In this document: piece after piece, positions 1-6,187 of the stretch
How positions within the stretch are numbered: the first letter of the stretch is position 1
How the letters are laid out: each line of letters starts with the position of its first letter
NCBI GenBank assembly: GCA_003136075.1
Contig: PNBP01000158.1
Coordinates: forward strand, 2,090 to 10,808
DNA length: 8,719 nucleotides
Reading direction: 5' to 3'
DNA from: Methanoregula sp.
Lineage (GTDB): Archaea > Halobacteriota > Methanomicrobia > Methanomicrobiales > Methanospirillaceae
Notes under the pieces: generated by a model
What the model was told of the DNA's origin: nothing
What the model saw: only the letters and a program-made list of their open reading frames with translations
Database searches by the model: none
Made by a program: the position numbers and the translations under genes

Positions 1-582
1 GTGTTTCACTGTTATTGCCGGGCAGAGTGCACCGCAGAGACCACAGAGTGAACATTTCTCTTTATCAACGGTAAATGTGGTCTTGGTCTTGATCGATGTC
101 TGACGATCTTTTGCACCGGCAACCGGTCCCTTATATGTCCCCTCATATGCGGGAACGTTGCGGTCAATAGCGTCACGTGGGCAGACCTCTTCGCAGATCG
201 TGCACTTGACACACTTTTCGTCATCAATCTCTGCCTTCATGTCATACTGTGGGAATCCTTCTTTCTCAAGGATCGGGAGCCGCTCCTGATTGTCTACCTT
301 CAGAGTTAATGCATTAAACGGGCACATAATTACGCATACGCCGCAGTACGAGCACTTCATCTCGTCGACATCAACCGGCGCTGCATAATTAATTGCACCA
401 CGCCTTGATGCACCGACGAGTCCGAGGACAATAGCCTCCTCCGGACATGACTCGACGCAGATACCGCATCCTGTGCAGGTCTCTGAATTAAGAATCAGGT
501 TGTTCACGCTCTGAAGGAGCTTTTGCTCCATCACAACGTTGACACCATCCCTTTTTTTGGAATATTTTGGAAACAATGCCAT
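1..582 (-). CDS. fwdF: FwdF, polyferredoxin subunit of formylmethanofuran dehydrogenase (partial, N-terminal 194 residues)
   Basis: This is an electron-transfer subunit feeding low-potential electrons to formylmethanofuran dehydrogenase, which reduces CO2 to formylmethanofuran in the cytoplasm. The frame is open from an ATG at 582 to the window edge without a stop. The 194 visible residues hold four ferredoxin motifs CX2CX2CX3CP: C36/C39/C42/C46, C77/C80/C83/C87, C124/C127/C130/C134 and C177/C180/C183/C187. FwdF proteins are about 350 residues with eight [4Fe-4S] sites, so roughly half the gene is here. The spacer between the third and fourth motif (about 42 residues) is longer than a simple ferredoxin linker, as expected of a polyferredoxin. 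A GAGGG sequence lies just upstream of the start. The fwdG-like gene ends 23 nt upstream on the same strand, so the two are cotranscribed and the catalytic subunits probably follow beyond the left edge. Another polyferredoxin (for example of a heterodisulfide reductase or hydrogenase complex) is possible, but position beside ftr and fwdG favours FwdF. Confidence 0.85.
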   Translation of the reverse strand, partial: MALFPKYSKKRDGVNVVMEQKLLQSVNNLILNSETCTGCGICVESCPEEAIVLGLVGASRRGAINYAAPVDVDEMKCSYCGVCVIMCPFNALTLKVDNQERLPILEKEGFPQYDMKAEIDDEKCVKCTICEEVCPRDAIDRNVPAYEGTYKGPVAGAKDRQTSIKTKTTFTVDKEKCSLCGLCGALCPAITVKH

Positions 583-605
583 GAAATAACCCTCACGCTG
601 TTCGT

Positions 606-872
606 TTATTGTACCTTTGCCTGTGCTCTGGTTTCCCAGGGCCCTGCCAGCCTGATAACATCGTGCGGGCATGCCTGGACACAAACGCCGCATCCGGCGC
701 AGAGCTCACCTTTGAAGTCGAGAACGATTGACTTACCGTCCTTGACTTTGTAGATCTTTTCCTTGGATGAGGGATCTACCGTGTGAAGCTCAAGTGCGTC
801 CACTGGGCACGCAACAACACAATTGTTACAACCGGTACAATGTTCCATGTTGATATGCACTGCAAATGTCAT
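606..872 (-). CDS. fwdG: FwdG-like 2x[4Fe-4S] ferredoxin subunit of formylmethanofuran dehydrogenase
   Basis: This small ferredoxin of 88 residues has two CX2CX2CX3CP motifs (C12/C15/C18/C22 and C58/C61/C64/C68), each able to bind one [4Fe-4S] cluster. Size and motif count match FwdG, the small iron-sulfur subunit of tungsten formylmethanofuran dehydrogenase. It immediately precedes fwdF (23-nt gap) and would pass electrons between the polyferredoxin and the catalytic unit. I start it at the ATG at 872 because a GGTG ribosome binding site sits 9 nt upstream. An in-frame GTG at 884 would add four residues but has no such site. About 35 residues separate the two cluster motifs, longer than in minimal 2x[4Fe-4S] ferredoxins, and a charged tail follows the second motif. 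FwdH or a free ferredoxin is an alternative; assignment to the Fwd complex rests mainly on context. Confidence 0.75.
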   Translation of the reverse strand: MTFAVHINMEHCTGCNNCVVACPVDALELHTVDPSSKEKIYKVKDGKSIVLDFKGELCAGCGVCVQACPHDVIRLAGPWETRAQAKVQ

Positions 873-937
873 GATTTCACGCACCAGCTACAATGATCGA
901 TCCTAAAATCGACTATCAAAAGAGTGGAAGAAGAATG

Positions 938-1017
938 TAGATAAATGTTCTGAAATTGGTGTGCATAATCGAACAATTAATTGAAGTTTTTTACGTTTCC
1001 AATATAAACTATATAAA
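938..1017 (-). promoter_or_regulatory. Candidate TATA boxes for the fwdG-fwdF operon
   Basis: Read on the minus strand, this stretch contains TTTATCTA (plus 938-945), TTTATATT (plus 1001-1008) and a perfect archaeal box A, TTTATATA (plus 1010-1017). The first would place transcription start near 913-915 with a leader of about 40 nt. The last would give a leader of over 100 nt. The near-palindromic 1010-1017 element could also serve ftr in the other direction. Choice among them is not resolved by sequence alone. Confidence 0.35.
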
Positions 1018-1066
1018 TGTGTAAACTAATTTCACTTTATCTTTTTACCCATTTTTAATGCGCTCC

Positions 1067-1074
1067 ATATAAAG
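1067..1074 (+). promoter_or_regulatory. Candidate TATA box for ftr
   Basis: ATATAAAG lies about 70 nt upstream of the ftr start codon, predicting transcription start around 1095-1100 and a leader of about 40-45 nt. The flanking region 885-1140 is strikingly AT-rich compared with the genes, as expected of an archaeal divergent promoter. TATATAAA at 1010-1017 is an alternative with a leader near 100 nt. Confidence 0.35.
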
Positions 1075-1128
1075 TCAGATTAAATTAGAAAATTTATTCA
1101 ATAAACATCAAGGTACTCTTGGTATACC

Positions 1129-1133
1129 GGAGG
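1129..1133 (+). promoter_or_regulatory. Shine-Dalgarno site of ftr
   Basis: GGAGG seven bases upstream of the ATG at 1141 fixes that start. An out-of-frame ATG at 1136 sits between the site and the true start. The perfect 8-bp palindrome GGTATACC directly precedes the site (1121-1128). Confidence 0.75.
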
Positions 1134-1140
1134 TTATGTT

Positions 1141-2025
1141 ATGGAAATCAACGGCGTTACTATCGACAACACCTATGCTGAGGCATTCCCTACGTGGGTT
1201 TGCCGGGTGATAATTACCGCAGTTACGAATGACTGGGCACGCAAAGCGGCGACTGAAGCAACCGGATTTGCAACATCTGCAATCGGGTGCCCGTGCGAAG
1301 CCGGCATCGAGTGTGATATACCGGCATCTGAGACTCCCGATGGAAGACCGGGCGTTGCTATTCTTATCTGTGCCAGCAAGAAAAAACTCAAAGAACAGGT
1401 TGTTGAACGACTTGCAGAATGTATCCTGACTGCACCCACAACTGCGGTCTTCAACGGTATTACGGATGCCGAAGAGAAGATCCCGGTCAAACTCCACTTC
1501 TTTGGTGACGGATACGAGTACCAGAAGGAAGTCGGCGGCCGGAAGTGCTGGGTCATCCCCATTATGAACGGCGAGTATGTCGGTGAGGAGGAATTCGGCA
1601 TTGTCAAGGGTGTTGCAGGAGGCAACTTCTTTGTGATGGGAGAGAACCAGATGGCTGCCCTCGTCGGAGCACAGGCAGCCTCTGATGCGATTGCCGATAT
1701 GAAAGGTGTGATCACCAGTTTCCCGGGTGGTATCGTCGCAAGCGGCTCCAAGGTGGGCAGCCTGAAGTACAAGTTCATGGTTGCATCTACTAACGAGAAG
1801 TACTGCCCGACTCTTCGCGAGAAAGTTGCAGACTCAAAGATTCCGGCAGGTATCAAGGCAGTCTACGAGATCGTTATTGATGGTGTGGATGAGAAGAGCG
1901 TTGCAGCGGCGATGGGAGCCGGTGTCAAGGCAGCGGCAATGGTGCCGGGTGTGAAATTCATATCTGCAGGGAATTTTGGCGGTACGCTCGGACCCTATAA
2001 ACTCGAACTCCACAAAGTTCTTTAA
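1141..2025 (+). CDS. ftr: Formylmethanofuran--tetrahydromethanopterin formyltransferase
   Basis: Ftr transfers the formyl group from formylmethanofuran to N5 of tetrahydromethanopterin, the second step of CO2 reduction to methane, in the cytoplasm. The 294-residue length matches the family (about 295-300). The whole chain is recognisable: the N-terminal segment beginning MEINGVTIDNTYAEAF, the Cys/Gly-rich segment around residues 48-60 (IGCPCEAG), the central HFFGDGYEYQKEVGGRKCW region, the SFPGGIVASGSKVGS segment and the C-terminal KFISAGNFGGTLGPYKLEL. Ftr is a soluble protein of two related lobes without a prosthetic group, and no membrane segment or signal peptide is seen. A strong ribosome site (GGAGG at 1129-1133) fixes the start. 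It is transcribed divergently from fwdG-fwdF, whose complex makes its substrate. It looks monocistronic, with a T-rich terminator after the stop and a separate promoter before the next gene. Confidence 0.97.
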   Translation: MEINGVTIDNTYAEAFPTWVCRVIITAVTNDWARKAATEATGFATSAIGCPCEAGIECDIPASETPDGRPGVAILICASKKKLKEQVVERLAECILTAPTTAVFNGITDAEEKIPVKLHFFGDGYEYQKEVGGRKCWVIPIMNGEYVGEEEFGIVKGVAGGNFFVMGENQMAALVGAQAASDAIADMKGVITSFPGGIVASGSKVGSLKYKFMVASTNEKYCPTLREKVADSKIPAGIKAVYEIVIDGVDEKSVAAAMGAGVKAAAMVPGVKFISAGNFGGTLGPYKLELHKVL

Positions 2026-2034
2026 TCATCTCCC

Positions 2035-2044
2035 TTTTTTATTT
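2035..2044 (+). terminator. T-rich transcription terminator after ftr
   Basis: TTTTTTATTT begins 10 nt after the ftr stop codon. Archaeal RNA polymerase terminates at oligo-T runs without needing a hairpin, and no strong stem precedes this one. A new TATA box follows at 2080-2089, which fits a transcript end here. Confidence 0.55.
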
Positions 2045-2079
2045 GCCGGTAAACGGTCGCTTTCAAACCGGATAGATCT

Positions 2080-2089
2080 CTATATATAG
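2080..2089 (+). promoter_or_regulatory. TATA box of the marker 11 / aks operon
   Basis: CTATATATAG is centred about 48 nt upstream of the start codon at 2133, preceding an otherwise unbroken run of overlapping genes. Transcription would start around 2109-2112, giving a leader of only some 20 nt. The box abuts the inverted repeat at 2091-2132. Confidence 0.6.
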
Positions 2090-2090
2090 T

Positions 2091-2132
2091 GTTATTGCCG
2101 ATTCTGTTGTTAACGAAAATTTCGGCGATAAC
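2091..2132 (+). promoter_or_regulatory. 42-bp palindrome between TATA box and start codon, candidate operator
   Basis: The left arm GTTATTGCCGA (2091-2101) is the inverted complement of the right arm TCGGCGATAAC (2122-2132) at 10 of 11 positions. The axis at 2111/2112 coincides exactly with the centre of GTTAAC (2109-2114). Across the 21 position pairs about 15 are complementary. Arm centres are 31 bp apart, about three helical turns, so a dimeric regulator could contact both arms from one face. The left arm lies between TATA box and predicted transcription start; the right arm touches the ATG at 2133. A repressor site is the simplest reading. An mRNA hairpin is possible only if transcription starts before about 2091, which the TATA position argues against. 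Confidence 0.5.
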
Positions 2133-3089
2133 ATGATCACACTCACACCCGACGACGTGAAGAAGCGGTTTGGGCAGCTCTTCTCAAAGAAATTCCTCGT
2201 AATGGTTGACGAACGTTCAGGCATGGCAGAGATTATCGAACAGTGTCATGCCCGCGGCACTATTGAATGGGATGCGATGAACCGGCGCCGTGCCGGAGGT
2301 GCTGTCACCTCCTGCGATGTGGAAGGCAGTTCAATGACCATCCATGCAAAGCTCGGGAAACATCCCGTGAATTTTGGCGCTGCTTCTGATACCATTGGCG
2401 GACAGGCGCTGGAAGCCGTGAACGTCAACGGTGCTGAAGTCATCACTACCTGGATGGGCATTGCTGGTGCCGGTGTTGGTGTTGCTGCCTGCCTCCCTCA
2501 GGCTCCCGGTGTGATCCGGGCTGAATACCCGACCGAAGAAGACCTGAAAATTGGTGGTGCCCGCACAAACCGGGTTCATATCGTCTCGCCACGGTACGAG
2601 AAGGTCTGTTTTGGGATTGATGATACGGATACAAAAACAGAAGGCGCTACCTGGGTGATGGCGCTGAAGTGTGCACAGGCATGCACCATTGAAGGAGTCG
2701 AATTCCTGAACATGCGGTTGATCCAGCTCAATCCCGAGGTGCCGAATAAAACCACCAACTGCGTAGGGTCGGCACTGAATTTCGCAGTCCTTCCGGAAAA
2801 GGTTGTGGAACTGCAGCAATATATCCGCACATTTGTCGAAGGGCACACATTCTCACCGGATACCGGCATCGCATGCTATCGCGGGATCGGGTTTTCACAG
2901 AATTCTGCGGCATTCAAAGGTGTCAAGACTGATATCATGACACTTGTTCAGGCAGAAGGCGAGGCGCAAAAACTCGGAATAACATTCCTTGACCGGAACG
3001 GGAAAAAGGGACGTATCGGGGCTCTTGGTGCAGTATTGTGGGGCAACCGGGGAATAGAGGCAGCAGGTTTGTATGGAGAGCATATCTGA
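2133..3089 (+). CDS. TiaS-like ATP-domain protein, paralog of methanogenesis marker 11
   Basis: This is an uncharacterised protein of 318 residues. Its C-terminal half carries FGIDDTDT (160-167) followed by EGATW (170-174), then LIQLNPEVPNKTTNC (196-210). This order resembles the ATP-using (kinase-like) domain of TiaS, the archaeal tRNA-Ile2 agmatidine synthetase, which has a DDTD motif and a later RLNP...P.KT segment. The DUF1743-type, OB-fold and zinc-ribbon parts of TiaS are not recognisable, so tRNA modification is unlikely. The N-terminal half has a Gly-rich stretch MGIAGAGVGVAAC (108-120) that aligns with MGGGGVGATAC in the following gene, and the two proteins align over most of their length. 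First gene of the operon; its 3' end overlaps the next gene by 17 nt. No signal peptide or membrane segment is seen. A possible role is ATP-dependent activation in coenzyme B assembly; this is inference. It could itself be the member named marker 11. Confidence 0.8.
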   Translation: MITLTPDDVKKRFGQLFSKKFLVMVDERSGMAEIIEQCHARGTIEWDAMNRRRAGGAVTSCDVEGSSMTIHAKLGKHPVNFGAASDTIGGQALEAVNVNGAEVITTWMGIAGAGVGVAACLPQAPGVIRAEYPTEEDLKIGGARTNRVHIVSPRYEKVCFGIDDTDTKTEGATWVMALKCAQACTIEGVEFLNMRLIQLNPEVPNKTTNCVGSALNFAVLPEKVVELQQYIRTFVEGHTFSPDTGIACYRGIGFSQNSAAFKGVKTDIMTLVQAEGEAQKLGITFLDRNGKKGRIGALGAVLWGNRGIEAAGLYGEHI

Positions 3090-3969
3090 ACCCTATATTA
3101 TTCATTATCCGCAAATTGTCGCGGTTGCAGATGAGGATGCCTGCACGGTTGAACTTGTCGAATTTTTCGACTGTGTTGGTGGTGCAATGTGGTCGCAGCA
3201 CCATTATGCAAAAAGCCCGCTGGTGGATTCAGTCCGGTGTGTCGGATCAACGATGCGCTACCTGCTTCATCCCGGGACGGTCGATCTCGCACTCGAAGGC
3301 TCACGGTTCCCGGCAGGTATTTCCGGAGTCGTGGTGGATGAGAGCGAGATTGTTATCTCGTATATCGGTATGGGTGGCGGTGGCGTGGGTGCGACTGCCT
3401 GCCGTTCGGATGCCAAGGGGGTTCTCCGTCACCGGTCGGATCCCGCCGGCGGGGGAAAAATTGCCAGTTCTACGATCTGGCTGCCCCGGCGGCAGCGGGT
3501 TCTTATCGGGGTAGATGATACGGACACTCCTGAAGAAGGAGCGACCTGGACCCTTGTCCATAATATATCAAAGGCGGTTGAAGATACACAGTCTGCATAC
3601 CTGTCACATACGATTGTGCAGTTGTATCCGGTCGCTTACCGGACCAAGAACTGCGTGAGCCTCGTACTTGAGTTCGCTACAACAGAACCGGACCGCCTTA
3701 TTGAGCAGTTCCACCATCTTCTTGAAAAGTATACATTGTCGGAAAAAACCGGTATGGCTGCATACACCGGCTTTACTCTATCTGATGCGCTGCTTGCGTA
3801 CGGGCGGAAAGTGAAGCGGGGGGAAGTAGATAAGGACCTTTTTGGCAGTCTTCACGATGAAAAACTCCGGATCCTGATGGAGGGCAGAGGTATAACCGGG
3901 GCCGTTGCTGCCCTGCCATTTTACACCCGGTTTGACGAGGCGCTTGAATTATGCGATGGAAAGATCTGA
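3073..3969 (+). CDS. Methanogenesis marker protein 11 family, TiaS-like domain
   Basis: This 298-residue protein of unknown biochemical role matches, in length and from my recall of the family, methanogenesis marker 11, which is found in methanogens and apparently nowhere else. It contains MGGGGVGATAC (100-110), GVDDTDT (146-152), EGATW (155-159), a QLYPVAYRTKNC segment (183-194) equivalent to the NPEVPNKTTNC region of its upstream paralog, and a matching KTGMAAYTGF segment (225-234; TGIACYRGI in the paralog). The Asp cluster in DDTDT is the probable metal-ATP site by analogy with TiaS. The start at 3073 lies inside the end of the previous gene (17-nt overlap) with AGAGG 12 nt upstream. Its end overlaps the radical SAM gene by 19 nt, so expression is likely coupled. 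Universal presence in methanogens and linkage here to aksADE would fit a coenzyme B role, which is inference. Confidence 0.82.
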   Translation: MESISEPYIIHYPQIVAVADEDACTVELVEFFDCVGGAMWSQHHYAKSPLVDSVRCVGSTMRYLLHPGTVDLALEGSRFPAGISGVVVDESEIVISYIGMGGGGVGATACRSDAKGVLRHRSDPAGGGKIASSTIWLPRRQRVLIGVDDTDTPEEGATWTLVHNISKAVEDTQSAYLSHTIVQLYPVAYRTKNCVSLVLEFATTEPDRLIEQFHHLLEKYTLSEKTGMAAYTGFTLSDALLAYGRKVKRGEVDKDLFGSLHDEKLRILMEGRGITGAVAALPFYTRFDEALELCDGKI

Positions 3970-4919
3970 AGGCAGACCTGCTTGCTGTTGGTTCTGCAAA
4001 CCTGACCGGTGAACCGGCTGACCGGTATATCGCCCGGTCTACTGCCGGGCCGGGTGCCGGAGGAAGCGGTGCGATCTTTTTCTCTATGGGAACGCACCGG
4101 GTGAAGTTTGCCCTTAACCCCGCAAGCAGTATTGAGATTGCGCACCGGGGCGACGGTGTTGCAGACCTGTATTACCAGGGAAATCTCATTCCCGGGCGCC
4201 TTCTTGAACCGGGGCTTCACTGCCCGGAACAGGCATTCATCACAATAACAGAAAGTTGTATTTTCCGGTGCCGGTATTGCTCGGTTCCCCGGCTTTCCGG
4301 GAGGCGCAAGACTATTGAAGAGATTATGGCGCTGGTGGAATCTGTCCGCCATAAGGTGAATGCCATCTCAATCACCAGCGGTGTATCAGGCAGTATCGAA
4401 GAGGAAGAGGCATACGTGCTTGATGTGATCAGGCATCTTGACTTTTTTGAGCTTCCTATTGGAGTATCCATTTACCCGACAGAGCAGACCCCGGAGCGGC
4501 TCAAGGAGCTCGGGGTTGTTGAAGTGAAGTTCAACCTTGAAGCAGCGACGCTGGAACTTTTTGGTAAAATGTGCCCGGGCCTTGACTACGACCGGCTCTG
4601 GCAGGTCCTTGATACATCGGTGGAATTGTTCGGGAAAGGCAGGGTATTTTCCAATGTCATTATCGGTCTTGGGGAGACCGATGCAGAGATGGAAGCCTGT
4701 ATTAAAAAACTCACTTCGCATGGCGTGATCCCGGTCCTGCGCCCACTCAACCCGGTGGCGGAACTTGCCGGCTGGCCTCGCCCTTCAGCGGAACGCTTAA
4801 AAAAACTGTATGCGATGCACGAACAGGCACTGGAAGCAGCGGAACTTGATACACGGCAGGCATTGACGATGTGCACGAACTGCGCCGGGTGTGACCTCGT
4901 GCCGGGGAAGGACTCATGA
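3951..4919 (+). CDS. Radical SAM protein of BioB/LipA/HydE-like type, function unknown
   Basis: This 322-residue protein has the radical SAM cluster motif CX3CX2C at C103/C107/C110 (ESCIFRCRYC), preceded by FITIT. The barrel continues with AISITSG (138-144), the GVSIYP strand, a KFNLEA segment (193-198) like the NHNLET/NHNLDT segments of lipoyl and biotin synthases, and IIGLGET (237-243), followed by PVLRPLNPV (261-269). These features place it near BioB/LipA/HydE/HmdB rather than MiaB or NifB types. About 90 residues before the barrel form an unfamiliar Gly-rich domain (STAGPGAGGSGAIFF, 30-44). A C-terminal CX2CX2C (C308/C311/C314) could ligate a second cluster. The ATG at 3951 overlaps the upstream gene by 19 nt with GAGG 10 nt before it; the 3' end overlaps the next gene by 4 nt. 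Biotin synthase itself is unlikely given the context and extra domain. A role in sulfur insertion or carbon-skeleton chemistry of coenzyme B is a hypothesis. Confidence 0.85.
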   Translation: MRWKDLKADLLAVGSANLTGEPADRYIARSTAGPGAGGSGAIFFSMGTHRVKFALNPASSIEIAHRGDGVADLYYQGNLIPGRLLEPGLHCPEQAFITITESCIFRCRYCSVPRLSGRRKTIEEIMALVESVRHKVNAISITSGVSGSIEEEEAYVLDVIRHLDFFELPIGVSIYPTEQTPERLKELGVVEVKFNLEAATLELFGKMCPGLDYDRLWQVLDTSVELFGKGRVFSNVIIGLGETDAEMEACIKKLTSHGVIPVLRPLNPVAELAGWPRPSAERLKKLYAMHEQALEAAELDTRQALTMCTNCAGCDLVPGKDS

Positions 4920-6187
4920 ACGGCTGTGATGCGCTCGCTGAAGCGATTCTTACCTCTTCTGACCGGCAGTATACGGTACCGGGATACCCGATAATGGAAC
5001 TGGGAGCACGTACCCGTGCCGAGATGGTAATCAATGAAAAGACCGCTCTTGAATATGCACTCGGGGACTCCATCTCGAAACGGCGTGCGGCGGTCATTAT
5101 CAAAAATGTGGGACTCAATGCCTGTGCTGACCCCCTTCTCCAGGCAACCGCGCAGGGTCTTATCAGCGGTGTGGTTATCATTGCCGGAGATGATCCCGAT
5201 GCTCACGGGTCGCAGACCGCACAGGACTCCCGCTATTATGGGGAACTTGCCGAACTCCCCGTTATTGAACCTGACGAAACCTCCTGTTATTCCGGTTTAG
5301 AGGCGGCATTTCAGGCATCGGAACAGTTCTCCCGTGTTGCGATTCTCCGCCTGACACCGCAAATCCTTGAAGCCGAGGTTAAACATAACCCGGTTTCCCG
5401 GCATGACCTCGCCGGCAGGATCTCCCCACGGACATGGACAATGAACGGCAGGGTGACTGCTGCCGAGGAATTGTACCGGACGATGTTTGCATGGTCTGAT
5501 GCATCTGCATTGAACCGGTGGCAGGGGGGATCTCTGGGCGCCGGGGCGGCACCGGGCGATTCAAAGGTTGTGACAGTCCATCCTCTCCCATTACAAGCTG
5601 CGGAGATGCAACCCGTTCACGAGTACGGGCGGACATTTGTCCGGGACCACCAGGGGCTCCAGCCGCCCGTAGCACAGAAACGCCCGCAGGCGATGGAAGA
5701 CCGTGGCTTTTACCGGACATTCTGCCGTGAATGCCCGTTTAAGTCCGTTTTAACCATCCTCAAAGATCAGGACATGCACATGATCTGTGATGCCGGTTGT
5801 TCGGTGCTGGGGATGACACCTTCCTATGAGATTGGGGTGGCAAGTTATGGCATGGGAGCGAGCATCGCGGTAGCGGCCCGGAGTACGCGTGTGGCGCTGA
5901 TAGGTGACTATGCGTTGCTGCATTCAGGGATTAACGCACTCGTTGATGTGTACGAAAAAAATCTCCCGCTTCTCTGTATTGTTATGAAGAACAACTGCAC
6001 GGCGATGACCGGCAAACAGCCCGCCTACGATCCCGTCCCCTACCTTGCATGGGCAAAACCGGTTATATGTCGTGCAGATGATGAAGAGCAGCTTTTACGA
6101 GTTATCTGCCGTCCTGAAAAGCCCGTGACCGTGATTGTTGAAGGCGAATGCCCGGAGGGGGCAAATCATGAAACCGTGGAATATTGA
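4916..6187 (+). CDS. Shortened IorA-like thiamine diphosphate enzyme, candidate 2-oxoacid decarboxylase
   Basis: This 423-residue protein resembles the alpha subunit of indolepyruvate ferredoxin oxidoreductase. The N-terminal pyrimidine-type domain has NEKTALEYALGDSIS (40-54), KNVGLNACADPL (63-74) and the very IorA-like GDDPDAHGSQTAQDSRYYG (91-109). The C-terminal diphosphate-type domain (about 265-423) has CRECPF (270-275), CDAGC (291-295), MGASIA (313-318), and a TPP motif GD(330-331)-X27-NN(359-360) followed by CTAMTGKQP (361-369). IorA proteins usually exceed 600 residues and end in two ferredoxin clusters; that domain is absent here, the central region (about 160-262) is short and unlike IorA, and no iorB lies nearby. 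A simple non-oxidative 2-oxoacid decarboxylase is therefore plausible, and 2-oxosuberate, the product of the neighbouring aks genes, is the natural candidate. This is inference. ATGA overlap with the radical SAM gene; 20-nt overlap with aksA. Confidence 0.85.
   Translation: MNGCDALAEAILTSSDRQYTVPGYPIMELGARTRAEMVINEKTALEYALGDSISKRRAAVIIKNVGLNACADPLLQATAQGLISGVVIIAGDDPDAHGSQTAQDSRYYGELAELPVIEPDETSCYSGLEAAFQASEQFSRVAILRLTPQILEAEVKHNPVSRHDLAGRISPRTWTMNGRVTAAEELYRTMFAWSDASALNRWQGGSLGAGAAPGDSKVVTVHPLPLQAAEMQPVHEYGRTFVRDHQGLQPPVAQKRPQAMEDRGFYRTFCRECPFKSVLTILKDQDMHMICDAGCSVLGMTPSYEIGVASYGMGASIAVAARSTRVALIGDYALLHSGINALVDVYEKNLPLLCIVMKNNCTAMTGKQPAYDPVPYLAWAKPVICRADDEEQLLRVICRPEKPVTVIVEGECPEGANHETVEY
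6154..6160 (+). promoter_or_regulatory. Shine-Dalgarno site deciding the aksA start
   Basis: GGAGGGG lies 7-9 nt before the ATG at 6168. The frame is open further upstream to an ATG at 6135, but that start lacks such a site and would add 11 residues ahead of the conserved N-terminus. Confidence 0.75.

Noticed and set aside
11..21. Copy of GTTATTGCCG identical to the left arm of the operator palindrome
   Set aside because: It lies inside fwdF coding sequence, has no matching second arm and is far from a start codon; a chance 10-base match.
895..902. GATCGATC palindrome in the fwdG leader
   Set aside because: Only 8 bp, no flanking symmetry, and such tetranucleotide repeats arise by chance.
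1112..1128. Possible small hairpin (GGTA...TACC) before the ftr ribosome site
   Set aside because: The stem is only four base pairs and would not be stable; not reported as a riboswitch or attenuator.
1173..1856. 227-codon open frame on the minus strand opposite ftr
   Set aside because: ftr is a full-length, recognisable protein on the plus strand. The antisense product shows no known motif and has no ribosome site; it is a by-product of codon bias.
2133..3969. Calling either paralog TiaS (tRNA-Ile2 agmatidine synthetase)
   Set aside because: Both are about 300 residues and show only the DDTD-containing domain; the tRNA-binding OB-fold and zinc-ribbon parts are not recognisable and the context is not tRNA modification.
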